From: Actinomycetota bacterium
GTDB lineage: Bacteria; Actinomycetota; AC-67
DNA length: 64,000 bases
Assembly: GCA_041658565.1 (NCBI GenBank)
Contig: JBAZZY010000001.1
Span: 310,001 to 374,000, forward strand
Direction: 5' to 3'
Shown: in pieces, positions 38,533 to 46,941 of the stretch
How positions within the stretch are numbered: the first letter of the stretch is position 1
Layout of the letters: the number at the start of each line of letters is the position of its first letter
Made by a program: the position numbers and the translations under genes
The notes under the pieces: generated by a model
What the model saw: the letters and a program-made list of their open reading frames with translations, nothing else
What the model was told of the DNA's origin: nothing
Database searches by the model: none

Positions 38533-41370
38533 CTAGATAAGGCCTTGCTTTGCCGCCCAGGCTGCAAGCCCGGCTCGGCCGCTCACTCCCAGGCGCCGCT
38601 GAGAATTGGCGATATGGTCCTGGACCGTGCGTTCGGACAGGAAGAGTCGCCTGGCGATCTCGGCGTTCGTCGCCCCCGCCGCAACCAGAACAACAACCTC
38701 TTCCTCGCGAGTCGATAGACCTCGCGTCGACCGTCCAGAGCCCTTCGGGCGCCCGGCCCTAGGCCGCAGTCCCAATTCCCGCATGCAGCGTTCAACCGTG
38801 TTCACCTCGACGATCGCACCGGCCGCCAGGGCCAGTTCACGCGCCGCCTTCAGCCTCGTGATCGCCTCTTCGCGCCGTTCCGACAACGACTCCGCCGCCA
38901 AGCGCAGGCATCGCGCGCGGTCGGACACATTCGAGCACTCCGCGAGAATTTCGGCAGCGCGGTCAAAGTGTCCCACCGCCCCCGAACCGGACCTAGCCTT
39001 CTCTATCAAGCCCTTCAGTTCAGCGACCGTCGCTTCGTGTGGATGGTAGGGCGACGCCATCAACACGTGCTCTGCTTCCTGAACGCGCTGGGCCGCTTCA
39101 TCGATTCGACCAGCCAAAACCAGCGAGCGGGCGTACAGCAGGAGCACGAGCAGTCGCATGTCGGGCGCCGAGTCCTCCGAGAACTCGTTATATGAACGGG
39201 CGAATTCCACAGTCGCCGCATCCGCCGGGCCGGCGCCGTGGACACGCATGATCAACTCGGCCAAAAGAGCCAGCGCAGCGGATCCGTCCTCGGCGACCGT
39301 CCCAGGGTCAAGGACCGCCGAAAGGTGGCGCATCTCGCCACCTAGATCCTCCCACCAGGAAACGATGATCCTTCGGGCCGCGTCCTCGTCGCCGCGTTCC
39401 ACGGCAGCCCAGACGCGCACCACTCCCGCGTAGTGGCGCGCCCAACGCGTCGCTTCCAGGCGGCCTGCCGTCCGATCGGCCTCGGCAGGTGCGCCCATTC
39501 GCCACAGCAACCAGGCTCGCAAGTGGTCAATCGTGTGCACGTACAGCGTCCCGGTCCCTCGGACCAAGAACGCCCGAGCTTCCTCAAGATAGGTCAGGGC
39601 TTCCTGCAGACGCCCGCGCATGGCAAGCCGGAGTGCTTGGTTGCCGTGGGTCTTGCCGATCAATTCGTCCTCACCGGCGGCCAAAGCGAGTCGGCAGGCT
39701 TCCTTCCCGCGCGTCTCCGCCTCGACAACGTCGCCCCTGAACTCCGAGACCCACGCCAGCCCCTCGGTGGCCTCGGCGGTCAGCCGGGTGTCCCCGAGCT
39801 TGTCGGCACGGGCCACTCCCTCCAACAGAACCGCCTCGCCCCCGTCGGGATCTTCGAATACCCGGGCGAGCGCGTACCCCTTGTCTACGAGAACACGCGC
39901 GTATTGGGGGTCATCCTCGCAACCCGTCAGCAATGCAAGCGCCTCGTCGAATATCTCGACGGCCACCCGATCCCCAGCGGCGCTCTGCCTGACCCACGCG
40001 AGCCGAACCAGACACCGGGCGCCTTCGACGGGGCGCCGCAAATCCACCCACCCGTCCGCCGCGCGCCTCAGCGCTTTGGCGGCCTCTTCGAACTCCCGAG
40101 TGCGAATCCCAACCTCCGCACAACCTTCGAGAGCCTCAAGCATTGTGCCGTCCTGTTGCTCAAGCGCAAGCGCGGAAGCAAATGCCGCTCCCGCCTCGTC
40201 GAGCGCGCCGGCGTCGAGAGCTCGACGGCCGGCGAGGACGTGGTACTCAGCGGCGCGAGCCGAATCTCCGGCGCCTGCGAGGTGAACGGCGAGCGCGTGT
40301 GCGTACGGACCCAGCCGCGCGCCGTGATGACGCTCGATCGCAGCCGCAACCCGCCTATGGATGTCCCGACGCTCAACCGACACGATCGTCTCGGAAATCG
40401 CCTCCCGTACGAGCGCGTGGCGGAAGGCGAGTCTTCCTTCCTGGTCGGCCAGCAGTCCGGCGGTCACCGCCGAAAGCAGGCAGCGAGGGACCTCCCTCTC
40501 TCCGACCCCCGATGCATCCGCCAGCACCACCGGATCCAGAACTCCGGCCATCAGGGATGCGACCCTCATCACCTTCAGCGCAGGCGCGTCCAGCGCTTGC
40601 ATTCGAGTCAAGACGGCGCGCGCGATAGTCGGCGGGATCGACTCGGCGCCGGCGACGCGGGCGGCAGCCAGTTCCTCGACGAAGAACGGCACACCGTCGG
40701 CCAGTCGTGCGATGACTTCCAGATCCTCCTGCGACGGAGGCGATCCCCACATCGCCTCGAGCATGACGACGAGTTCCTCTCCCCCGAGATGAGTGAGGTC
40801 GATCCGAGTGGCCAGCCGGTCCCGCCGCAAGAGATCTAACAAGCGCGTCGCACTTCCGCCCTGCGCCTCCTCGGGACGGTAGGTGGCCAGAAGCAAGATC
40901 CCGTCGTCCCGAGCCGACCGAGCCAGGTGAGCAATCACCGCCTGCGACAACTCATCGGCAGCATGCAGGTCCTCTGCGATCATCACCGGGTTCGGACCCA
41001 GCCTCGCCACCAACCCACGAGTCCGGGCCGCCACCTGACGCGGAGCAAGGCTCGCGCCGCGGTCCTCGAGGTCCTCCGCCAGCTCGTGCGCCTCCCGCAT
41101 CCCCCCCGGCGCCACCGACGCGAGGTCCTCCAGCAGGTCGACGATGAGTGAATACGGACCAGGGCTCGTCATCGCTTCGGGGCGACCCCACGCGAACACG
41201 TGGCCGTGCGTCTCGGGCGACTGCGCGAACTCCCTGAGCAACCGCGTCTTGCCGAGCCCTGCCTCTCCGGCCACGAGCACCAGTCCACCGCCCTGCGCGA
41301 GCGCCGCCGCGAGCACATCCATCTGCTCGCGGCGCCCAACCAACACGGGACACGTCGTGGCGGTCGCCAT
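38533..41370 (-). CDS. LAL-type (AAA ATPase + LuxR HTH) transcriptional regulator
   Basis: A 945-residue regulator of the MalT/LAL class. Walker A GEAGLGKT (35-42) follows PVLVGRREQMDVLAAALAQG; the ATPase domain runs to about 270, then a long tetratricopeptide-like helical region (about 340-870) that in this class binds inducer, and a C-terminal LuxR HTH, LSTREEEVVVLVAAGATNAEIARRLFLSERTVQDHI. ATG 41370 was chosen; the frame opens 8 codons earlier. Such regulators often control an adjacent cluster. Here the genes immediately downstream on the same strand encode a 39-aa secreted peptide, a secreted Cys protein and an ABC exporter. Confidence 0.9.
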   Translation of the reverse strand: MATATTCPVLVGRREQMDVLAAALAQGGGLVLVAGEAGLGKTRLLREFAQSPETHGHVFAWGRPEAMTSPGPYSLIVDLLEDLASVAPGGMREAHELAEDLEDRGASLAPRQVAARTRGLVARLGPNPVMIAEDLHAADELSQAVIAHLARSARDDGILLLATYRPEEAQGGSATRLLDLLRRDRLATRIDLTHLGGEELVVMLEAMWGSPPSQEDLEVIARLADGVPFFVEELAAARVAGAESIPPTIARAVLTRMQALDAPALKVMRVASLMAGVLDPVVLADASGVGEREVPRCLLSAVTAGLLADQEGRLAFRHALVREAISETIVSVERRDIHRRVAAAIERHHGARLGPYAHALAVHLAGAGDSARAAEYHVLAGRRALDAGALDEAGAAFASALALEQQDGTMLEALEGCAEVGIRTREFEEAAKALRRAADGWVDLRRPVEGARCLVRLAWVRQSAAGDRVAVEIFDEALALLTGCEDDPQYARVLVDKGYALARVFEDPDGGEAVLLEGVARADKLGDTRLTAEATEGLAWVSEFRGDVVEAETRGKEACRLALAAGEDELIGKTHGNQALRLAMRGRLQEALTYLEEARAFLVRGTGTLYVHTIDHLRAWLLWRMGAPAEADRTAGRLEATRWARHYAGVVRVWAAVERGDEDAARRIIVSWWEDLGGEMRHLSAVLDPGTVAEDGSAALALLAELIMRVHGAGPADAATVEFARSYNEFSEDSAPDMRLLVLLLYARSLVLAGRIDEAAQRVQEAEHVLMASPYHPHEATVAELKGLIEKARSGSGAVGHFDRAAEILAECSNVSDRARCLRLAAESLSERREEAITRLKAARELALAAGAIVEVNTVERCMRELGLRPRAGRPKGSGRSTRGLSTREEEVVVLVAAGATNAEIARRLFLSERTVQDHIANSQRRLGVSGRAGLAAWAAKQGLI

Positions 41371-41490
41371 CACCGACCACCGACTTCGGTGCACTCACTC
41401 ATTGCCGGAATCCCTGCGCTACGGTTCGTGGTCGTTACACTACTGTTTCGCGCGATCGGCCCATGTCCTTCTCGCCCTGGAGGTCCGACT

Positions 41491-42093
41491 GTGTTTGCAC
41501 TACTGGCGATCGCCCTCGGATTAGGGCTCGCGATCGGAGCCGCGTTAGGCGGGACCCCGCGCGCGCTCGCAGATGTTCGTTTGCGCGCCACCCCGCTACT
41601 GGCCGCGGCACTCGTCGCCGGACTAGCACCACTGGCAATCGAGATCGCCGCAGAACCGCGACGATGGATCCAGACGGCCACCAACCTCGGCGTACTGATC
41701 TTCCTCGCCGTGAACGCACGCGTCCTGCGCGGAAACCTGCGTGCCGGCTTGGCTCTGATCTCACTCGGCTGGGCGCTGAACTTCCTCGTCATCGCCGCAA
41801 ACAAAGGCATGCCGTTGTCCTTGTGGGCGTGGAAGCACTCAGGGCAGACCGGAGCGCCGACGCCCGGAGAAGGCGGATTCTTCAAGATCGTGCTCGCCGG
41901 TCCCGACACGATTCTGAGACCGCTGGGCGACATGATTCCGCTGCATGCGCTGAACCAGGTCGTGAGCCTCGGCGACATCATCCTTCTGGCAGGGATCGCG
42001 GCGCTGATCGCGGCAGGCATGCGCAGCGCCCCGTGCGAGATGCCGGCCGAATCCGGCTCTGCCGAGGCAGTCGCCGCGCACGAACGTCGTTAG
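41491..42093 (+). CDS. DUF5317 membrane protein
   Basis: A 200-residue integral membrane protein with about five helices. The pattern FALLAIALGLGLAIGAALGG, LADVRLRATPLLAAALVAGL and ISLGWALNFLVIAANKGMPL, with a conserved NxGMP motif, matches DUF5317 of actinobacteria and Chloroflexi. GTG 41491 has GGAGG 7 nt upstream. It is divergent from the LAL regulator and 8 bp from arfB, so those two are probably one unit. Function unknown. Confidence 0.8.
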   Translation: MFALLAIALGLGLAIGAALGGTPRALADVRLRATPLLAAALVAGLAPLAIEIAAEPRRWIQTATNLGVLIFLAVNARVLRGNLRAGLALISLGWALNFLVIAANKGMPLSLWAWKHSGQTGAPTPGEGGFFKIVLAGPDTILRPLGDMIPLHALNQVVSLGDIILLAGIAALIAAGMRSAPCEMPAESGSAEAVAAHERR

Positions 42094-42101
42094 GCGATCG
42101 C

Positions 42102-42539
42102 ATGACGGAGCCGGACAACGTCCTGCGGGTCGGCGCGGCGCGCATCCGTATGTCGGAACTTGTCTTGCGGTTCTCGCGCGCGAGCGGCCCCGGTGGACAG
42201 AACGTGAACAAGCGCTCCACTCGCGTGGAGGTGTTCTTCGACGTCGCGCAATCCCCGTCGCTAACCAGCGCGCAACGAACGCGCGCAACGCAGCGTCTCG
42301 CTACGCGACTCGACGCGCGCGGACGGATTCGCGTCACGTCGTCGGCCGGGCGAACGCAAGCCGACAACCGCGAACGAGCAATCGCGCGTCTTGTGAGCCT
42401 TCTGGCCGAAGCGCTGCGCGCGCCCCCTCGGGCTCGGGTGCCGACGCGCCCGTCGGCGAATGCGCGCGCGCGGCGTGTTGACGAAAAGAAGCGTCGCGGA
42501 ACGACGAAACGTCTCCGCTCACAACCCCGCGACGACTGA
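42102..42539 (+). CDS. arfB: Peptidyl-tRNA hydrolase ArfB (YaeJ-type ribosome rescue factor)
   Basis: A 145-residue codon-independent release factor homologue that frees ribosomes stalled at mRNA 3' ends. The catalytic GGQ is at 31-33 in SRASGPGGQNVNKRSTRVEV, and the basic C-terminal tail (ANARARRVDEKKRRGTTKRL) that enters the mRNA channel is present. ATG 42102 is 8 bp after the DUF5317 stop. Its stop is 3 bp from that of the opposing fadD gene. Confidence 0.93.
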   Translation: MTEPDNVLRVGAARIRMSELVLRFSRASGPGGQNVNKRSTRVEVFFDVAQSPSLTSAQRTRATQRLATRLDARGRIRVTSSAGRTQADNRERAIARLVSLLAEALRAPPRARVPTRPSANARARRVDEKKRRGTTKRLRSQPRDD

Positions 42540-42542
42540 CCG

Positions 42543-44336
42543 TCAACCGCCGTATAGGTCCTCGATCGCCTCACCGAACTTGTCCACGATCGCACGTCTG
42601 CGCACCTTCAGGGTCGGAGTGATCTCGCCGGCATCCATCTGGAAGTCCCGATCCAGCACATGCCACTTCTTGATCTGTTCGACCCGCGCCAGGTTCTCGT
42701 TGACCTCCGCGATGACGTTGTCGATCAACTGACGGATGTCTGGGTGACCCACCAGTTCGGCGAACGAACCGGGTATCCCCTTCTGCTCAGCGAATTGTGT
42801 CACCTTCTCTTGGTCCAGCGTCAGCAGTGCCACCAGGTACGGACGCCGGTCGCCGATCACAACGCTCTGCGAGATCCACGGCGAGTACTTGAGCATGTTC
42901 TCTATCACCTGCGGTGCAATGTTCTTGCCGGCCGCGGTGATGATCAAGTCCTTCTTGCGATCCGTGATCCGAAGGAAGCCGTCTTCGTCGATCACGCCGA
43001 TATCGCCGGAGTGCATCCAACCCTGCGGGTCGATCAGCTCTGCAGTGGCAATCGGGTCTCTGAAGTACCCCGGCCCCACGTTGTCGCCCTTCACGAGGAT
43101 CTCGCCGTCCTCAGCGATCTTGACCTCGACGCCGGGAAGAGCCTGGCCGACGGTCCCGATTCGGATGTCCAGCGGCCGGTTGATCGACGTCGGGCCGCAG
43201 TCCTCGGTCTGACCGTAGACCTCTGCGACCGGCAAGCCGATCGCGTGAAAGAACCGCAGGATCTCGGGATTGATCGGCGCCGCGCCGGAAACCAACGCCT
43301 TCGCCTTGTCCAGACCGAGCGCGGCGCGCGCGAGCGCGAACAGCCCCGCGTCGGCCTCGGCGTACTTCGCCTCGAGTTCGGGCGGCAACTGCGTTCCCGC
43401 CTGCAGCGCCTCGACGCGCTTGAGGCCGAGTTGGATCGCCTGTTCGGCGGGCTCTCGCTGCTCGGCGGGGAGGTTCTCGATCAAGCCCGTGATGCCGGCG
43501 TAGAACTTCTCCCACACGCGCGGGACCCCAAAGAAGACCGACGGCCGGCACGCCTGCAGGTCCTCGCGTAACGTTTCTATCGACCCCGCGAACCAGGTCT
43601 CCAGTCCCAAACGGATCTGCTGGAAGTGACTCGTGACGCGCTCGGCGATGTGCGAGAGAGGCAGGTACGACAGCGCGCGGTCACCGGGCTCGGTCTCGAG
43701 CACGCTCGCCAAGGCGTCGCACGTCCAGACGATGTTGTGGTGCGTCAGCATCGCGCCCTTCGGCGGACCGGTCGTCCCCGAGGTGTAGACCAGCGTGCAC
43801 AGGTCCTCGGGCCGCAGGCCGGCAACGTGATCGTCGAAATCCGACGGATTTGCCGCCGCAAACACGGCACCTGCTTCGATGAACGCCTCCCATGTCGTCA
43901 CGAAATCGTCCGGCCGCACGCCGTCGGCATCGAACACTACGACTCGACGCAGGTCCGGCAGATCCGCGCGCGTCTCGAGCACCTTCGCAAGCTGCGCGGA
44001 GTTCTCGACGAAGATCACCTTCGACATCGAATGTGCGGCGATGTACGCCGCCTGCTTGGGTGCGTTCGTCTGATAGATGGGGACCGTAGCCCCTCCGCAG
44101 GCCTGCGTTGCGATGTCGGCGACATGCCACTCGAATCGATTCCCCGACAGGATCGCTACCTTGTCGCCGGCGTCCACGCCGACGTCTCGTAGTCCTCCCG
44201 CGACGCGACGAACGAAATCCTCGTACTCGGCCCACGAGATCCCTTGCCACTCGCCGCCCACCTTGCGGCGAAACGCAACCACATCAGGCCCGCTTCGGGC
44301 GCGTTCAACGAACGTGTGAACGACGGTAGCACCCAT
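42543..44336 (-). CDS. fadD: Long-chain acyl-CoA synthetase (AMP-forming, FadD15-like)
   Basis: A 597-residue adenylate-forming ligase that activates fatty acids to acyl-CoA. Motif A5/P-loop is TLVYTSGTTGPPKGAM, followed by LPLSHIAERV, VSGAAPINPEILRFF, the VYGQTEDCGP adenine motif, HSGDIGVIDEDGFLRITDRKKDLI and the C-terminal catalytic Lys in GEITPTLKVRRRAI. Length and the long insert match the ACSBG/FadD15 group. ATG 44336 has GGGGAGGAG 5 nt upstream; an open frame to 44459 adds 41 residues without a site. It is on the same strand as the GT4 gene 74 bp upstream. Confidence 0.94.
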   Translation of the reverse strand: MGATVVHTFVERARSGPDVVAFRRKVGGEWQGISWAEYEDFVRRVAGGLRDVGVDAGDKVAILSGNRFEWHVADIATQACGGATVPIYQTNAPKQAAYIAAHSMSKVIFVENSAQLAKVLETRADLPDLRRVVVFDADGVRPDDFVTTWEAFIEAGAVFAAANPSDFDDHVAGLRPEDLCTLVYTSGTTGPPKGAMLTHHNIVWTCDALASVLETEPGDRALSYLPLSHIAERVTSHFQQIRLGLETWFAGSIETLREDLQACRPSVFFGVPRVWEKFYAGITGLIENLPAEQREPAEQAIQLGLKRVEALQAGTQLPPELEAKYAEADAGLFALARAALGLDKAKALVSGAAPINPEILRFFHAIGLPVAEVYGQTEDCGPTSINRPLDIRIGTVGQALPGVEVKIAEDGEILVKGDNVGPGYFRDPIATAELIDPQGWMHSGDIGVIDEDGFLRITDRKKDLIITAAGKNIAPQVIENMLKYSPWISQSVVIGDRRPYLVALLTLDQEKVTQFAEQKGIPGSFAELVGHPDIRQLIDNVIAEVNENLARVEQIKKWHVLDRDFQMDAGEITPTLKVRRRAIVDKFGEAIEDLYGG

Positions 44337-44410
44337 CGCACTCCTCCCCAGTCCGGCTCTCTCCTGTTGTATAGCCGGTCGGCGCAACCGTGCGCCACCC
44401 CTGCATGTCG

Positions 44411-45520
44411 CTATAGCGCGCGAATCATGCCCGCGTATCGCTCGACGACACTCTCCCAACGGTGAGATTCCTCGACGAAACGGCGGCCGTTCGCGCCCAT
44501 CGCGCGCGCGCGCGATGGATCGCCCAGCAATCGAGAGAGCGAATCGGCGAGCGCGACGGAGTTCCCTCCGGCGACGACGTCTCCGGTCTCTCCAACAACG
44601 ACCGCCTCAGGCGCGCCGCCGGAATCGCCGGTGATCGCGGGGCGCGCGCAAGCCTGCGCCTCGAGGTAGACCAAGCCCAGACCTTCGACCTCCAGACCTG
44701 CGAAGCGGCTGCGACACGGCATCGCAAACACGTCGCCGGCCGCGTAATAGGCCGCCAAGTCCTGCTCGGAGACTTCACCGGCGAACACCGTCGCATCGGC
44801 GACGCCGCGCGCGCGCGCCAGCCGCTCCAGGCGCGCGCGTATCGGTCCCCCGCCGGCAATAAGCAGCGTCGCATCGGGCACTTCACGCCGCACGGCCGGG
44901 AGCGCGCGGATGAGGGTGTCCTGCCCCTTTCGCGGAACCAAACGACTCACGCAAGAGATCACCGGACGGCCTTCCAGTCCGTAACGCCTGCGAACTTCGT
45001 CTCCGCTCACCTCGGGGTTGAAGCGATCGATGTCCACGCCGGTGCGCAGCATCCGCACGGCCCCTGGGGTGCCAAGCGCCGGTTCGAGAATCTCGCGCGT
45101 GAAATCGCTGACGACCGTCACGAGCGCGGCCGCGTCTCCAATGCGGCGCAACCACCGACGCAACCCCGGCAGGCGCGCCCAAGCGACTTCAAACCCGTGC
45201 GTGTGCACGACGACCGGACGATCTATGGAAGCCGCAAACAAGTTCATCGGCAAGACGGCCCCAAACGCCACGACATCGGCATCGGCAGCCATCGACCGCA
45301 CGGCAGCACGAAGCTTCGACGTTTGCCGGCGAACTTCACCCGGCCATCGCACGATCTCCATCCCGGACGCGGCATCGAACGCGGCATCTCCGTTGAATGC
45401 GGGTGCGAGAACGCGAACCTGCACACCGCGCTCGGCGAGACGCCGGTAGATGTTCCACAGGTAGCTCTGGATCCCACCGACGCGAGGTGGAAAGTCGTTC
45501 GATATCAGCAGGAGTCTCAT
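44411..45520 (-). CDS. GT4-family glycosyltransferase, PimB-like
   Basis: A 369-residue GT-B glycosyltransferase. LLISNDFPPRVGGIQSYLWN at the N terminus, HTHGFEVAW, the RLVPRKGQDTLIRALP donor-site loop and the E-X7-E element (EGLGLVYLEAQA) are those of the phosphatidylinositol mannosyltransferase PimB/PimC and related GT4 enzymes that use GDP-mannose or UDP-sugars. A role in polar glycolipid or lipoglycan synthesis is plausible for an actinobacterium. ATG 45520 overlaps the stop of the M48 protease gene as ATGA, so the two are translationally coupled. Confidence 0.86.
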   Translation of the reverse strand: MRLLLISNDFPPRVGGIQSYLWNIYRRLAERGVQVRVLAPAFNGDAAFDAASGMEIVRWPGEVRRQTSKLRAAVRSMAADADVVAFGAVLPMNLFAASIDRPVVVHTHGFEVAWARLPGLRRWLRRIGDAAALVTVVSDFTREILEPALGTPGAVRMLRTGVDIDRFNPEVSGDEVRRRYGLEGRPVISCVSRLVPRKGQDTLIRALPAVRREVPDATLLIAGGGPIRARLERLARARGVADATVFAGEVSEQDLAAYYAAGDVFAMPCRSRFAGLEVEGLGLVYLEAQACARPAITGDSGGAPEAVVVGETGDVVAGGNSVALADSLSRLLGDPSRARAMGANGRRFVEESHRWESVVERYAGMIRAL

Positions 45521-46725
45521 GGTCTGTGTGCGGACTCGTAGTCGAGCGCAGACTGGATGCGCTCCAAGGGTGCCGGATGAGTGTAGAAGGCCCAGCGAAG
45601 CACACGATTCGGCCGCAAATCGGCGAGCGCGTCACGAGAGAGATTGACTTCAAGCGAAATCGCAGCCGTCGGGTCCTTCGTGACGGTGATGGCGGTCAGG
45701 TCGGCCGCCGCCTCCGCGCCTCTCGAGATCCAGTTCTGCAGCGGTGCGGCGACGAGTCCGGCGGCAACGATGAAGAAGGCGAGGAACGGAAGAACGCGCG
45801 GATCACCGGGTCCCGACACGCCGATCCAGCTCGTGAACCTGCCCCACCCGAGGATCAGCCTGATCACCACGATTCCCGCGACGACGCCCGCCGCACCGTA
45901 CAACGCGCCCTTCAAGACGTCGCGGTGCTTCTCGTGCGCAATCTCATGCGCAACGACGACATCGACCTCGCGCGGGGAGGACTTCTGAAGCAGAGTGTCG
46001 TACAGCACGACGCGACGCGTTGAGCCGATTCCGGATACGTAAGCGTTCTGCTTCGTCGTGCGCCGGCTCGCGTCGGCAACCAGCACGTCGCGCACGCCTA
46101 CCCCTTCCGCCTTTGCGATCGCGAGCACGCGCGCGCGAACTTCCCGCGGCGCGGGGTCAAAGCGATTGAACGCGGGTTCGTATACGACCGGAAACACCCA
46201 CACCAGCAAGAAAGTGAGACCGACGCCGGCAAGCGCCGCATACGCTGGCCAGACCCTAGGCAACGCGCGCGCAAGAGCGACGAACCCGAGCCCCGCCGCG
46301 CACGCCACTACAACCTGAAACCCCGTAGCCTTCGCAATGTCGATCAGCGCCCCGGCGAGCGAGTCAGTGCGCAGCCCCCAGCTGCGATCGTGCGAGTGCG
46401 AGAGGACGGAGAACGGAAGCGCAAGCAAGACCGGCACGACGACCACGACCGCCGCGAGCAGCAACGCTTGGCGCACCCAGCGCTCACCGGCGATGCGAGC
46501 GGACCAGTTGCCCAGGCGGCGCGAACCCGGACCCAGGCCCATCGCTCCCGTCGCCAAGAGCGCGACACCCAAAGAGCTGAAGGCCGCGAGGTAATGCGGT
46601 CCCTTGTAGCGGTCGGCGCGCGCGATCTCCTCGACCGAGAAGAAGTCCGTCAGGCGCGCGCCGCCCTCCCTGCCGGCTGCGAACAACCCAGCGAGTGATC
46701 CAAGGAAACCGAAGATGCGCCCCAC
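45517..46725 (-). CDS. M48-family membrane zinc metalloprotease (Ste24-like)
   Basis: A 402-residue integral membrane protease. The zinc motif is HEIAH (260-264) with the downstream Glu in RGAEAAADL (about 338). Hydrophobic helices lie at about 47-66, 84-108, 134-152, 158-180, 272-292 and 311-330, and QNAYVSGIG before HEXXH is characteristic of CAAX protease-type Ste24 enzymes. GTG 46725 was chosen because TAGAAT (46734-46739) ends 8 nt upstream; ATG 46752 lies upstream of that box. It is the first gene of an operon with the GT4 glycosyltransferase. Confidence 0.87.
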   Translation of the reverse strand: MGRIFGFLGSLAGLFAAGREGGARLTDFFSVEEIARADRYKGPHYLAAFSSLGVALLATGAMGLGPGSRRLGNWSARIAGERWVRQALLLAAVVVVVPVLLALPFSVLSHSHDRSWGLRTDSLAGALIDIAKATGFQVVVACAAGLGFVALARALPRVWPAYAALAGVGLTFLLVWVFPVVYEPAFNRFDPAPREVRARVLAIAKAEGVGVRDVLVADASRRTTKQNAYVSGIGSTRRVVLYDTLLQKSSPREVDVVVAHEIAHEKHRDVLKGALYGAAGVVAGIVVIRLILGWGRFTSWIGVSGPGDPRVLPFLAFFIVAAGLVAAPLQNWISRGAEAAADLTAITVTKDPTAAISLEVNLSRDALADLRPNRVLRWAFYTHPAPLERIQSALDYESAHRP

Positions 46726-46733
46726 GGGCCGTG

Positions 46734-46739
46734 ATTCTA
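46734..46739 (-). promoter_or_regulatory. -10 box of the M48 protease operon (decides the GTG start)
   Basis: TAGAAT on the minus strand, 8 nt before GTG 46725. A plus-strand TACCAT at 46747-46752, 6 nt before GTG 46759, overlaps this region, so the divergent pair shares about 33 bp of control DNA. Confidence 0.5.
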
Positions 46740-46758
46740 GAGGGAGTACCATCGCAAC

Positions 46759-46932
46759 GTGACCCGCGAGCCGACGACGCCCCCGCAACGCCCGGCCCCA
46801 CGGTGCTCCGAGTGCGCCGCGTCCATGGTCTTCGACAAGGGATTTCAGTCGCCTGATGGATGGGCGGAACGCTTTGCCTGTCCCGAATGCGCTCGCACGC
46901 ACTATCGAAACTACGGACGGGGCTCGGTCTAG
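46759..46932 (+). CDS. 57-aa zinc-ribbon protein
   Basis: GTG 46759 begins a 57-residue protein with two CXXC knuckles, CSEC (residues 16-19) and CPEC (about 43-46), separated by FDKGFQSPDGWAERFA. It is a typical stand-alone zinc ribbon. TACCAT lies 6 nt before the GTG, so a leaderless start is likely. It is divergent from the M48 protease and ends 9 bp from the sepH stop. Function unknown. Confidence 0.7.
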   Translation: MTREPTTPPQRPAPRCSECAASMVFDKGFQSPDGWAERFACPECARTHYRNYGRGSV

Positions 46933-46941
46933 AACCGACGG

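Noticed and set aside
39433..40839. A 468-codon plus-strand open frame inside the LAL regulator gene
   Set aside because: Antisense to the helical region of the regulator with an Arg/Pro-rich product and no start signal.
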